Assembly: GCA_020746105.1 (NCBI GenBank)
Contig: CM036617.1
Span: 134,009,845-134,073,844, forward strand
Reading direction: 5' to 3'
Source of the DNA: Trogon surrucura
Lineage: Eukaryota; Chordata; Aves; Trogoniformes; Trogonidae
Length of the DNA stretch: 64,000 nucleotides
Of the stretch, positions 1 through 12,591 are shown one piece after another (position 1 is the first letter of the stretch; every line of letters starts with the position of its first letter). The notes beneath the pieces were generated by a model. It did no database searches. It was not told the origin of the DNA and was given only the letters and a program-made list of their open reading frames with translations. The translations under genes were made by a program, and so were the position numbers.

Positions 1-2283
1 AGGGGGAAGCTCCAGAACACCTGCAGTACATTGATGACATTATCGTATGGGGGGATACAGCGGAAGAAGTTTTTGAGAAAGGGAGGAAGATAATTCAAAT
101 CCTTCTGAAAGCCGGTTTTGCCATAAAACGTAGTAAGGTGAAAGTGCCTGCATGGAAGATCCAGTTTTTAGGAGTAAAGTGGCAAGATGGACGCCGCCAG
201 ATTCCCATGGATGTGATTAATAAGATAGCAGCTATGTCTCCACCAACTAGCAAAAAGGAGACACAGGCATTCTTAGGCGCAGTGGGGTTTTGGAGGATGC
301 AGATCCCAAGTTACAGTCAGATTGTAAGCCCTCTTTTCCAGGTGACCCAGAAGAAGAACGATTTTAAATGGGGCCCTTTGAGCAGATTAAACAAGAGATT
401 GTTCGTGCAGTATCTCTTGGGCCAGTCCGGACAGGACAAGATGTTCAAAATGTGCTTTACACTGCAGCTGGGCAGAATTGCCCTGACTGGAGTCTCTGGC
501 AGAGGGCACCAGGGGAGACCCGAGGCCGACCCTTAGGGTTTTGGAGTCGGGCATACCGAGGATCTGAGTCCCGCTACACTCTCACTGAGAAGGAGATATT
601 GGCAGCGTATGAAGGAGTCCAAGCTGCATCAGAAGTAATTGGTACTGAGGCACCGCTCCTTTTAGTACCCCGATTTCCAGTTTTGGGGCTGGATGTTCAG
701 AGGGAGGGCCTCATCTACACATCACGTGACTGATGCCACGTGGAGTAAATGGATGGCACTGCTCACACAGCGGGCCCGAATGGGGAACCCTAATCGACCG
801 GGAATTCTGGAGGCAATTAGAAACTGGCCAGAAAGCAAGGACTTTGAAGTGTCACAGCAGGAGGAAGTGAAACGTGCAGAAGAGGCCCCACGATATAATG
901 AATTACCGGAGGATGAGAAGCGGTACGCTCTGTTCACTGATGGGTCCTGTCGCATTGTGGGAAAGCATCGAAGATGGAAGGCTGCTGTGTGGAGCCCCAC
1001 ATGGCAAGTTGCTGAAGCCACTGAAGGGGAGGGTGAATCGAGTCAATTTGCAGAGGTAAAAGCCATTCAACTGACTTTAGATATTGCTGAGCGGGAAAAG
1101 TGGCCAGTGCTCTATCTCTACACTGACTCGTGGATGGTGGCAAATGCTCTGTGGGGGTGGTTACAGCAACGGAAGCAGAATAACTGGCAACGCAGGGGTA
1201 GGCCTATGTGGGCTGCTGAACTGTGGTGGGATATTGCTGCCCGGGCGGAGAACCTGGTTGTGAAAGTACGTCATGTAGATGCCCACATACCCAAGAATCG
1301 AGCCACAGAAGAGCACCTAAACAACCAGCAGGTAGATCGGGCTGCTAAGATCCACGTGTCTCAGGTGGACTTGGACTGGCAGCACAAGGGTGAATTGTCC
1401 ATAGCTTGGTGGGCCCATGACTCCTCAGGCCATCAGGGAAGGGACGCGACACACAGATGGGCTCGTGGTCGAGGGGTGGACCTGACCATGGATGCTATCG
1501 CACAGGCTATCCATGAATGTGAAACATGTGCTGCTATCAAGCAGGCCAAGCGGGTAAAGCCTTTGCGGTATGGAGGGCGATGCATCCAGATATGGGGAGG
1601 CGTGGCAGGTTGACTATATTACGCTCCCACTAACCCGTCAAGGCAAACACCATGTACTCACAATGGTGGAGACGACCACCGGATGGCTGGAGACATACGC
1701 TGTGCCCCATGCCACTGCTCAGAACACCATCTTGGGCCTTGAAAAGCAGGTGCTGTGGCGACATGGCACTCCGGAGAGGATTGAGTCGGATAATGGGACT
1801 CATTTCCGGAACAGCCTCATTGACACCTGGGCCAAAGAGCACGGCATTGGGTGGGTGTACCACATCCCATATCCTGCATCAGCCTCTGGAAAGGTGGAAT
1901 GGCACAACGGACTGCTAAAGAGTACACTGAGAGCAATGAGTAATGGAACTTTCAAACACTGGGACACAAATTTAGCAAAAGCCACATGGTTAGTAAATAA
2001 TAGAGGATCTTCCAGTCGAGCCGGGCCTGCCCAGTCAAAACTCCCACCTACTGTGGATGGAGATAAAGTCCCTGCTGTGCGTATGAGGAACATGTTGGGG
2101 AAGACAGTATAGGCTAGCCCTGCCTCAGGCAAAGGCAAACCCATCCGTGGGGTTGCTTTTGCTCAGGGACCTGGGTGTACCTGGTGGGTGATGCAGAAGG
2201 ATGGGGATGTTCGGTGTGTACCCCAAGGGGATTTAACTTTGGGAGAGAATAGCCAGTGGACTAAATCATGTGATGTTAACTGA
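1..2283 (+). pseudogene. ERVL-like endogenous retrovirus pol remnant (RT end, RNase H, integrase)
   Basis: This is the 3' part of a retroviral pol gene, cut by the window edge. Reading starts inside reverse transcriptase: the catalytic YIDD box is at about 39-50 and the connection region follows. An RNase H domain (FTDGS near 934-948, TDSW near 1123-1134) spans roughly 900-1360. An integrase zinc-binding segment (H-x-x-x-H then C-x-x-C) lies near 1418-1545. The integrase core keeps all three acidic residues: VDY near 1610, SDNGTH near 1788 and an E in VEWHNG near 1897. The frame is broken at about 365-380, 690-710 and 1585-1605, and an in-frame TAG sits at 2110-2112. The same frame then continues to a TGA at 2281-2283. 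No env-like frame follows before the LTR, which fits ERVL elements. The ERVL (class III) assignment rests on my memory of RT connection-domain similarity. The copy is non-functional. Confidence 0.88.
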
Positions 2284-3088
2284 TAAATTACCCTGCCAAT
2301 GTCTGTCATCACTGCTGCGGTTATTATGTGTCATGTCGATTAATATTACAGTAAGAATGACCCAGACCAACAAAGGATAGACTACGATGAAAACGAGGGA
2401 AGGACAGCGATAAGGGAACCTGAGGTGGCGCCCAGTGACTTCCCTAAGATGACGGTTTTCAAGCTTCAGACCGTGGACACAGACCATGAAAAAATACAGC
2501 GTGAGTTCTGGATGAAGTATACCACAATCAAGCACCATTCCCTCCTACCCTAGAGAACTGTTACAACGAATGGAACCTTGAAGCCATGACCTCAAAGGCT
2601 ATACTGGAAGTCGAGTGTATAGATTAAGCGAATGATAATTGTAAAGTGTAAGATATGAGCATGACGCAGATGGTATAGAATAAGGGGTGGATAATGTACT
2701 GGGTTCAGCTAGGATAGGGTTAATTCTCAGTAAAGGAGCTATCGGGCAAAGGGATATTCGATACCATCCTGACGACATGCTGGGGGTATATATATATATG
2801 GAGTGGTCGGGGTGGGGGCGCGCGCGCGCGCTTCCCGGTTTCCGGTCCATTTGGCTGGTGAGCTCCGCGCTACATGTTACTCGCGTTATATCTGGTTAAA
2901 CGTTACTGGTATTTCACTGTTATTGTTACCATTTTATGTTCACCATTAAACTGTTTTTATCTCAACCCCTCCAGGCCTTTGCCTGCAGCTACTTTCGGGT
3001 TCTTCTCCTCACTCTCGGTAGGGGGGAGGGAGCGACCACGTGGTTCCTTTGTTTCCTTCCCGCCGGTAACTTGGCTCGAACCACAACA
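2284..3088 (+). mobile_element. 3' LTR (and possible short 3' non-coding region) of the ERVL-like provirus
   Basis: The sequence after the pol stop has LTR architecture. It has an alternating TA tract usable as a TATA box at 2787-2799, a GC dinucleotide tract at 2818-2831, and a polyadenylation signal ATTAAA at 2945-2950 followed by a T-rich stretch. A G-rich segment near 3018-3033 is followed by a CA terminus in CCACAACA at 3081-3088. The stretch from the ATTAAA to the CA end resembles the end of avian ERVL LTRs as I know them. I could not fix the 5' LTR boundary; it lies somewhere after 2283 and before about 2650. The second LTR would lie left of the window. Confidence 0.65.
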
Positions 3089-5559
3089 GAGTGCACGAGA
3101 GGCAGTGATTTGGTGGATGCTGTCAGCCCGGATCTGCCGAGGCAGTCCATGTGACTCACGCTCCCCGCAGGCTCTGCAGAGATACGCTCACATCCCTCAG
3201 CCTTCAGAGCCAAATGACCCTGTGTGTTTCTTTGCTTGTTCCCAAGGTCTAGAAGGGAGGAAGATGTTTGCTTCAGCCTCTTCTGATTGCTTTTTATCTT
3301 GGGATGGGGGGGCAGGGGGAAAGAACAATTTTCAGCATCCATTTGAGTGGCTCATCAGTCTAATGCAGCTGCAGATAAAGAATAGTTTCCATCTGCCCTT
3401 CTCGGAGGTGAGGGTAGAGTAGGAGTACCAGACCCTCGCAGATGCTCAGCTCTGGACTGGCTCCTTTCTGACAGTACTCCCAACTGCATGTTTACTAGGA
3501 CGGACCCCAGGGCTCGTTAGCATACTCACATCCAAGCAACACCTCCAAGCCACGGCGAGATGCCTTTGCCTCATACGTGACAGCATCCTTCCCCAGCATC
3601 CCACCTGAAGAAGTCTTCGTCTTTCCTCCTGTTCATTTCCTAGCCAGCTTGGCCAAGTCTTAGAGGTGTTTCCAGATTTGGAGAATTAGATAATAGCAGA
3701 ATGTGAGGTGGTGACAGAGACTTTCTTGCTGGCAAGGAATCAAAAGGGAAAAGAGGAGAAACCTCAGCTCCTCAGTACTTGGACACCAGCTGGCTGAGGT
3801 CAAAGAGCCTGTTTCAGGCTCTGGTGCTGAGAAGTTCTTCCACTGAACTTCCCTGTGTGCTGTAAGGAGGTGAGGTCCTGGAGATGAATAGTAGTAATAG
3901 TGACACTGGATCTGAGAGGACTACAGCTCTGGAGGGGCCACCACACCATCTGGAACAACGAGGGGATCCAGACAGATTCCCTGGCACAGGCCAGCTGCAT
4001 CCAGCATGTCAGTGAGGCTCCTGAAATCCCAACCCATTTTGTATTAAGAAAAAAATGGTCTGGTCCTGAGCAACCTCAGAAATACCTTGACAAGCTAGCG
4101 GAACAGGTGGTAAAATGAAAATTGCAGTTCTGTGTTGCAAATCCAAAGAAAAGAAAACATTTCAGCTCCTTTCAGATATCGTAAATTCCCAGATTAATGA
4201 TTCAAGAGCTCCTAATTATCCTCTCTGTGTAGAAGAACAAACAAGTAAGTGTTCAGTAATTTGAAGAGTGGCATAATGAAATTCTGAAATGACATTTTCA
4301 CATCCTTTACGTACTGCAACTCACTGTGCTGGAATATCAGTGAGGCCACAAGGGCAGGAGGGATGAAAAGAGGGTCAGTAGCGTACAGAAGAGAAGAACA
4401 CACAAAGCATTACATGGGGAGGGCTGAGGGGTAGGGGAAGAAGGAGGATATACACACTTCTGCCACATGGCACGCAGGATCACAGCAATCATGTATTTTG
4501 ACAAGCCTGCCCTAGTACTTCCTTTTCTCAAGGAAAATTTCATATAGAAATATTTATGTATGTGACAGAGGAAAAAAAAACCTTTTAGAAGGTGCCCAGT
4601 TATGTAAGGAAAAACACTCAGTAGTAAACAAGCATCCACAAGTTCAAATCCTAGTTTTTACACTGCAAGCCCTTCATATTTCTGCGTAGCTCATGACCAG
4701 CATTAGTCGTCTGTCCCCTGATGTGAGCTATTATTGCTCGCCCATTTTGCAGATCAATTATCCAAGAAATCTCACTAAACCTCTCTGCACAGTGCTAGAA
4801 ATAGAATCTAAGGTCTGGATATGACAAATCTACATTGCAGTCACTATCTTTTTGGAAAGAATATGCTAATATATCTATTTGTTTGGCTGGATTCTTATTA
4901 GCCATTAACCACACCCTGCTCAGAGAGCCAGGAAGGATGCCAGGAAATCTGCTTACAAGCACACCAGTGTAGCCTCACAACAGGCTGTGTAAGCCACATT
5001 GGGGCTTTGGGAATGGATTTAATTGCATCCATGATCTGTGAGAAACATGTGTGAAAAATCCCTGGGTCACTATCAAAGTCCTGAGTAGGAGCTGCACACC
5101 ACCAAAGCCTTGTGAAGTGAACTTAGTTATTCTGTTAACGCTTTTGCTTTTGCAGTCTCAAGGTTTTTTCTTGGTTAATGAGCTCTGTTCCTTTAAGAAT
5201 CCAGGGCACCTCTGGGATCAGCATTTCCCTGGACCTGCAGAGCTGCTGTCCAGAAATAACTGATCTTTATGCAATGAACTTTTCCAGAAAATATTTCTTA
5301 ACCTGACAGGTGCAGGAGCAGGCCATCTCTGTGTGCCGAAAGATGAGCCGGTGGGGAAGAAGACTGTCCTGGCTGAACAGATAGCTTTGCCTGGAACTCA
5401 GGAAAAAATTGAGAGTTTATGATCTTTGAAGGAAGGGGCAGGCAATTCAGGAGGACTGTGAGGATGTTGTGCAGGTATGCAAGGGCAAAATCTGATGGGC
5501 CAAAGCCCAACTAGAATTTAATTTGGCTATTGCTGTAAAAGACGATAAAAATACTTCTA
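3089..5559. other. Intergenic, no gene recognised
   Basis: I see no ORF with protein-family resemblance, no clear exon and no CpG island here. The stretch is AT-moderate unique-looking DNA downstream of the retroviral LTR. In mammals CD4 lies upstream of GPR162, but I found no immunoglobulin-domain exon here. Confidence 0.5.
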
Positions 5560-7207
5560 TAAAAACATTAACAGCAAAAGGAGGGCTAAGGAGTATCTCC
5601 ATCCTTTACTGGAAGCAGAGTGAGACAGAGTGACAAAGAATGAAGAAAAGGCTGAGATACTTAATGTCTCCTTTGCCTTGGTCTTTAACAGCAAGATCAG
5701 TTATTTTCAGGGTACCCAGCCCCTGAGCTGGAATACAGTGATGGGGAACAGGATGAAGCCCCCATAATCCAAGGGGAATTGGTTACTGACTGGCTGCACC
5801 ACCTAGACACACACAAGTCTATGGGGCCAGACGGGATCCACCCAAGGGTACTGAGGAAGCTGGCAGACGCCACTTTCCATCATTTACCAGCAGTCCTGGC
5901 TAAACAGGGAGGTCCCAGTGGACTGGAAGGTAGCAAATGTGACAGGACAACCTGGTGATCAGGCCCAGTTAGCATGGGTTTATGAAGGGCAGGTCCTGCT
6001 TAACCAGCCCCATCTCTTTCTATGACCAGGTGATCCCCTTAGTAGATGAGGGAAAGGCTGCGGATGTTCTCCACATGGACTTTAGTAAAATCTTTTACAC
6101 CATTTCCCACAGCATTCTCCTGGAGAAGCTGGCTGCTCATGGCTTGGACAGGTGTACTCTTCACTGGGTGTAAAACTGGCTGGATGGCCAGGCCCAGAGA
6201 GTGGTGGTGAACGGCGTTAAATCCAGTTGGTGGCTAGTGACAAGTGGTGTTCCCCAAGGCTCAGTACTGGGCCAGTTCTGTTTAATGTCTTCATCAATGA
6301 CCTGGATGAGGGGATCAAGTGCAGCCTCAGTAAGTTTGCAGACGACACCAAGGTGGGCAGGACCGTTCATCTGCTGAGCACAGGAAGGGTCTACAGAGGG
6401 ACCTGGACAGGCTGGATCAATGGGCTGAGGCCAGTTTTACGAGGTTCAACAAGGTCAAATGCCACGTCCTGCACTTGGGTCCCCACAACGCCAGGCAGCT
6501 CTACAGGCTTCGGGAAAAGTTACTGGAAATCTGCCCAGCAGAAAAGGACCTGGGGGTGTTGATTGACATGAATATGAGCCAGCAGTGTGCCCAGGTGGCC
6601 AAGAAGGCCAACAGCTTCTTGGCCTGGATCAGAAATAGTGTGGCCAGCAGGACCAGGGCAGTGGTTGTGCCCCTCTACTCGGCACTGGTGAGGCTGCACC
6701 TCAAATTCTGTGTTCAGTTTTGAGCCTCTCACTATAAGAAAGCATTGAGGTGGTGAAGTGTGTCCAGAGAAGGACAATGAAGCTGGTGATGGGTCTAGTG
6801 CACAAGTCTTACAAGGGAGGGAAATGGGGTTGTTCAGCCTGGAGAAAAGGAGACTCAGGGGAGATCCTGTCACTCCCTACAACTACCTGAAAGGAGGCTC
6901 TAGCAAGGTGAGAGTCAGTCTCTTCTCCCAAGTAACAAGTGATAGGACAAGAGGAAATGGTCTCAAGTTGTGCCAGGGAAGTTTTAGATTAGATACTAGG
7001 AAAAAATTCTTGACCAAAAGGGTTAAGTATTGGAACAGGCTGCCCAGGGAAGTGGCTGAGTCATCATCTCTGGAGGTATTTAAAAGATCCATAGATGTGG
7101 TGCTTAGGGACATGGTTTACTGTTAGACTTTGCAGTTCTAGGTTCGTGGTTGGACTCAATGATCTTTAAGGTTTTTTTCCAACCTAAATGATTCTATAAT
7201 TCTATGA
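5560..7207 (+). mobile_element. CR1 LINE, 5'-truncated and internally deleted
   Basis: This sense-strand CR1 non-LTR retrotransposon fragment encodes pieces of ORF2 reverse transcriptase. The segments include HMDFSKIFYTISHSILLEKL near 6073-6132, [10 protein letters not shown] near 6243-6272 and the catalytic FADD near 6336-6347. C-terminal blocks follow ([18 protein letters not shown] near 6668-6721, then [15 protein letters not shown] near 7036-7080). The element ends with the CR1-type 3' repeat ATTCTATAATTCTATGAC at 7190-7207. Sequence expected between the early ORF2 blocks and the FSK block is missing around 5938-5945, so it has an internal deletion as well as several frame breaks. It cannot be mobile. 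Confidence 0.93.
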
Positions 7208-9200
7208 CATTGTAACAGTGGTGCTTCTTTGGGCCTGGATGCCTCAGGATATTTTAGTGAACTACTCAGCCTTTAGACAGAAGATCACTGGTCAGAGTCC
7301 AGTCTGGCTATGTAGGAATTAAAAATCACTTCCAGCTCTGCAAGTGAGTTGGGGGGCAGGGGGGTTGGAGGGTTTTGTCTCACCTCTAGCCTGGACTACC
7401 TAGATACACTGGGAACCCTGCAACATGAGGATTCAGGATTTCCAGATCCAAGCACTTGCATTCCTTTGCGTGTGTATCATCAATATGCAGTACACACACA
7501 GTTTTGACCCACCTCTTATCAAAACCAGTGAAATCAGGTCTCTAGAAATCATAAGAAAATAAAGAGAGTCTTTGAAATTCATTTAGATGAGATGGATGGA
7601 TGGACGGACAGACAGACAGGCGAACATCTGCTTGGGATTTGAGAACCCTACAGTAAAAGTTCTTCTTTCAACAGACTTCATTCCACTTCACAGTAAATCT
7701 TCAATTTTTTGCTTTCATTCAAAGAACACAGCCACATTTGCAAACATAAGAAGCCTCCTCAAGATAGGAGCACCTGATCCCATGCAGCTCTGCTCACCAA
7801 TCGCTGTCAGGTATAGCCCAAGCCATGAAAAGATGCTGGACTGCAGGATGTCCCTACCTGAGTGGAGCTGAGACAGGCAGAGCAGAGCTGAGAGTGCTGG
7901 AAGCTTGGTTTGCTGCTTCCCTGAGATAAAAAGAGGATTTATTCACCCACGCAGGCAAGCTAACAACTCAGACTAAGGAGTTTCAAATTCTGAATCAGGA
8001 GAGGATGGTAATGTGGAAGCTGTCACGTTAAGTAATTCATACAAATGACACAATTGCAGCTGCACAAATGTTTACATTTGTGGATATAGACCTTCTCACT
8101 TCAGGGCATAAACTTCCTGCAAATGAGAAGAGTTGAAAAGAAATAACTGAGGGGCACCATAATTTTCCCGTCTCAGGTCTCTGGCTCCCTAATGGCTGGA
8201 CTGATCGCTGAGATGAACCACCTTGGGCTGCTCCACCACAGCAGTTCCTGCATGTCAAGAAATAGCCAGAGCACGGCAGCACAATCGCTGCCCGCCTTCC
8301 TCAAAAAATATCTCTTAACACCTACCTGTCACAAAGTCGGATCTATTCTAGTGGTTCCTGATTCTACCCACTGTCTCTAAAACAGGCCCCAGTCACAACA
8401 GCTAGTGCAATGCAAACAGATCTTGTCTCAGAGATGATCTTTTTTATACCTCTGGAACTGCCTTTGCTGCTGCCCCTGGGCCTGAGAACCAGCAGTACCT
8501 CCAGCTTTCTTACCCAGGAATCTCTCCTTCTGCTGACCATATAAACCTCAGATGAAATTCCTTGGTTTCCAAGGCACTTGGGATCACGTCAGCCACTATT
8601 TAGAATGATGTATGAAGTCTGCCCCGTCAGAGAGAGTGATAAAGCTGAGCAGACCCTGGATCCATAGGGTCAGGTCCACTTTAGCAAACAGGGCAATGCA
8701 GCAGGAGCAGATCTGTAGAGGAGAAGAGCTGCTGAGGACTTAGTGGCCGTGCTGCAAATGTCTCAGGGCTTACTTTGACTAACTCCAGCTGAAAGCAAAG
8801 CTGGACTCTCATGGTCCTCAGAGCACATTTGCTGCAGGTCTTGCAGGTCCTTTCACCTAAATTGTTCGTGTTGTCCTGATCCAAGCTGAAGTGCTAATGC
8901 GGCTACACCCTGACTGTTTGGAAACACGGACTTCCATTCCACCTCAGTTCTGATGGAGGAAAGGAGTGTAGAGATTTTGGTAGACATCCTTTGTTCCTAA
9001 AAGGAACAAAGACAAGAAAGGTGTTGGTGCCTTCACTTCAGCAACAGGACGTCCGTTGAATTGAAAAGACTTTCTAGCCAGGACAGCCCTCACTGAGGTG
9101 ACACAGACAGCAGGAGGCTTTACCCCTCCGACATGCCTAACCCATTACACTGAGCGCTACTCCCGCTCTCTCTCCTTCCTTCTCTTCCCCCTTCCCTGTT
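7208..9200. other. Intergenic, with a short GATG/GACA microsatellite
   Basis: No gene is recognised. A short degenerate tetranucleotide tract (GATG then GACA units) lies at 7590-7620. The rest is unremarkable non-coding DNA leading up to a CpG island that starts after about 9430. Confidence 0.5.
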
Positions 9201-9429
9201 TGTGCAACCACGCTGCTGGCTGGTGATGGAAGAGGCCATCACCTCAGCAGAGCAACCACAGCTCGCCCTGGGCAGCAGGTGCCCTGGGCACCCAGCTCGC
9301 CGAGCATCCCTTGCAGGCCCCTCTGCTAGGACCAGGTCTTTGCCTTCTCCCTCGGGTCAGCACCCACCCTCCCGACACCTCTTACGGCCTGGGTGCTCCC
9401 TCGTAACCCCATTTCTTGGGAACGGGATC

Positions 9430-10270
9430 CCGGCGCCTTCTCTTCCCGCAACTCGCACACCCCGTGGGGCAGGAGGGGCGCGTACAAGGGGAAGCCGTCC
9501 GGGCGCCGGCGGCAGCAGCTCCTCCGGCCGGGCCCCGGCCCAAGCCCGGCTCCGGGAGCCGCGCCTAGCCCGGCACGGCCGGCCGCAGCCCGCCCCGCCA
9601 CCCCACTCCCACCGGGGCCGCTTCCGCGGGAGCCTGGGCGTCGGCTCCCGCTCCCGCCGCCGTCCGTCCGTCCCGCCCCCTGGCTGCTCGGCCCGGCGGT
9701 GCTCCCGCCGCCGTCTCCCACTGGCGCTCCCCGCCCCTCGCCCCTCGCCGTCGCCCCGCCTGGCGGATGGCCGGAGCGCGGGTCCGGGGCGGCTGCCTGC
9801 GGCGTCCGCTGCGGCGGCCGGGGCCGGGGGCCGGCGGGGCCGGGCGGAGGCGCGCACAGCCGGCGGGGCGCCCGTCGCCATGGCAGCGCTTGCTCCGGCG
9901 AGAGGTAAGATGGGTCCCTCTGGCCCCCGCCGCCGCCATCGGCCCCCGCCGCCGCTGGCCCCTGCTCAGCTCCGCTTCGCCGCGCGCCGGGCGGTGCCGC
10001 CGCCGGGTACGGCCGCGCCCCGGGGCTCCCCGCGGGCTCGGCGGCCGCGGCCCCCGCCCAGCCCAGCCCAGCCCAGCCCAGCCCAGCCCAGCCCAGCCCA
10101 GCCCCGGCTGGCCGCAGCGCTTCGCTCCGGGCGAGGGGAGGGGCGCCCGCACTGGACCGGGCCCCCCCGCCGCCCCTACGGCCGTGAGACGCGGCCATGC
10201 CCGGGCTGCCTGACGGGGGGCAAAGGGAGGGGGCGACGGGGGCAGCACCGCACCTCGGCCCGGGACCGGC
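9430..10270 (+). promoter_or_regulatory. CpG island, probable GPR162 promoter and 5' non-coding exon
   Basis: This is a dense GC- and CpG-rich block with long stop-free frames on both strands, which is a composition effect. A strong splice donor, AGAG followed by GTAAGA, has its GT at 9905-9906, so a first exon could end at 9904. It would contain an ATG at 9880-9882 in a CCATGG context. GPR162 has its coding start in a downstream exon in mammals, so a non-coding first exon here is reasonable. Use of this donor is inferred; no transcript evidence is available from the sequence. Confidence 0.55.
10057..10104. repeat. CCCAG pentanucleotide tandem repeat
   Basis: About nine to ten perfect copies of CCCAG lie within the CpG island, just downstream of the putative GPR162 first exon. 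Such tracts vary in length between individuals. Confidence 0.95.
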
Positions 10271-10429
10271 CGCATCCCCTGGCGTCCCGGTTTTCTTCGC
10301 TCTTCCTTGCGATTATTCTGGGTCATCTTCCCCTCAGACCCCCCGCCCTTGCCTTCTCCTGAGTCACCGGCCGCAGGAGTCCCCCCTCTCCCCGCTGGCG
10401 GGATGGGGGGCGGGATGAAGCGAGGGGAG

Positions 10430-12590
10430 CCCTGCAGCAGCTGCGCGGCTCTTCCGTCTCTGGGAGCGGGGGACCGCAGCTCGGAGCAGAATTGGGCCCC
10501 GGAGCCAGCAGAGGCGGGAGGGTTCCTGCCTCATCGAGGGAACAGCGTGGGCCACCAGAGCAAGCGAGGTGGGAAGGGCGGCGGAAGGAGATATTGCAAG
10601 GAAATCCGCTCCCCCAGGATGATGAGGGCCGGCTGGCTTCGCAGCTGTCTCCGGAGGCCCCAGGCCTAACTGCAAGAGTGGGGGGAAAAGGCCATCTGGG
10701 GCAGAACGGGGGCATCGCTGATCCAGTCTTGGCAAACTGCTCCAAGGAGGGAAGAAAGGGAGAAAAGCCTCAGGTGGTTACAGAGAGGGTGAGAAAACAG
10801 AAAACAGAATGAAGGAGAAGAGTGGGAACAGCCACTAGCTCAGACTGGGGGGAGGCAGTGATCCATCCGAAGAAAGAGTAAGTTTATATCTGCTGCGGAA
10901 CAAGCCTATACCTTCCTGGGATATATTGCTTGGGCATCTCCTCTGTAGATGAAGACGGGAGAAGGGCTCTGAGCTTGTAGGACCATGGGTCACTTGCAAA
11001 GGCGAGTAGGGTCAAGACTAGGTCAGCAGTCTGGTTCCCTGGGTTTGTAACCATTGGGTGTCTGGAGAACAGAGCAGCTCTTGCAGAAAACTGGGCAAGA
11101 CGTGTGGCCAAAAGACTTGTGTTTCCACGCTGTGGGATGGCAAGGTCTTGCTGAAGTGGTGACACGTACCCGTGGATGGGATGAGAGGAGAGCAGCAGGT
11201 GATAACTCAGAGCACTGGCAGAGAAAAGCTGAGGGACAGAGACCTGTGGGGAGCTGTAGGGCTGGAGCAAGGGATGTTGGAGCAGGTGCATGGGGAAGGC
11301 AGAACCCAAATGGCAAGGAGCGACGCGGATCAGGTCTTCTGTTACAGAAATGGCATTTGTAATGCTTTGGTTGGGGAGCCTCAGACTGGGAGGGCAGGGA
11401 GGACCAGGTGTCTCAGCAGCACTAGAAGGAGCTGATGAGGGACAGAGCCCTGCCTGATGCACGCATCTGGCTCTTCTCTTCCCTGAAAGACACAGGGAGT
11501 GCTCTCCACGGCCTAAATCATGACAAGGTGTTTATGTGGGCAAGGAGAGAGGAAGAGAGGGGGGGAGAGAGGGAGTGGGGGGGAGAAACCTGGAGAGATA
11601 GAATAGTCTTAAATTACTTTTTCTCTTTTCTCTCTTCTACAGTGAACCTCATGTCCTGAATCTCCAAGGGGACCTTTGAAAAGGATCTTCCCCTCCCTGC
11701 CATCTCCCTATTGTTTGCCAGCTCTGCCTTGCTTTGTGCAGGAAAGCTTGAAGGAGCAGGCTGAGCCCTGGAGGACAGCAAAAAAGACAATGTAGTGAGG
11801 ATGCCCTCAGGTCTTGGATAGGGAACCTTCTGAAACTTGTTCCTCACGCATCACTCTCTGCTGATGGCTCTCTGACAGACTTAGCAGGAACCTCTACCTG
11901 GCCACGAGTGTGTCATTTGGTGAGAAGGGGATTACACGCAGTGTGTGCACCACCCTCACCATTTTCACAGGACCTTTATCCTGCCTCCTGTCATCTCTAG
12001 CTCCTCATTCACTAGAACGCTGGGCAGCAGGTACCTGCTACAATCAAACTCTCTGAAGTCCCCAACAGTCCCTGTTTCTGTGTGGCCTTCACCGGTCCCA
12101 GCAGAAGGTGGTCCCTGAGACAGAAGGTGCCTGGTGGGCACATGAAGTAAGGACAGCTTTTTCTTTGGGGCAATAGTGGAGGAGGGGAATGAAATAGATG
12201 GGGAGGAAAAAAATAAGTGAGACCAAGCGAGTGAGGGAAGAAGCACTGGCAAGTGTTCATGAGAAAGAGAGAGAAAAAAGGTAAAAGAAAGAGAAAGAAA
12301 AAGAACAGGGGAAAAAAAAAAAACAGGTGAAAAAGTTAGAACAAGGGAAGGAAATATAAGCAAAGAGAAGGGAAAGGGAGGACTGAAAGTGAGACAGAGT
12401 TGACACCTGTTCTGCCTAGCACCTGGTGGCAATGCCTTGAGGAACCCCTCTAGCGTGCGTACACCTCACATCGCAGCAGCAGTAGCAGCAGCAGATGAGG
12501 AGGGACGTGGCTCCCCCAGCACGGAGTCCCACTCACCCTCTTACCAAATCCCAGCGACAGGGCCAGGGTGCAGCCTAGCAGGGGTGGCAG
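10430..12590. other. Probable GPR162 first intron
   Basis: No coding sequence is recognised. There are purine-rich stretches (for example 12240-12380, many GAAA/AAAG units) and a short imperfect CAG run at 12473-12493 just upstream of the coding exon. If the donor at 9905 is used, this is intron 1 of GPR162. Confidence 0.5.
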
Positions 12591-12591
12591 C

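Noticed and set aside
3089-9200. CD4 or LAG3 exons expected from human synteny
   Set aside because: No immunoglobulin-domain exon or cysteine pattern was found; those genes may lie further left or elsewhere.
9202-10362. 386-codon open frame, with overlapping long frames on both strands
   Set aside because: It lies in a CpG island where stop codons are rare; it is low-complexity Pro/Arg/Ala sequence with no family resemblance.
12473-12493. CAG repeat as a possible expansion locus
   Set aside because: Only a few interrupted units in non-coding sequence.
12568-12591. Upstream in-frame GTG as GPR162 start
   Set aside because: Vertebrate genes rarely start at GTG, and the ATG at 12592 gives an N-terminus of the expected length.
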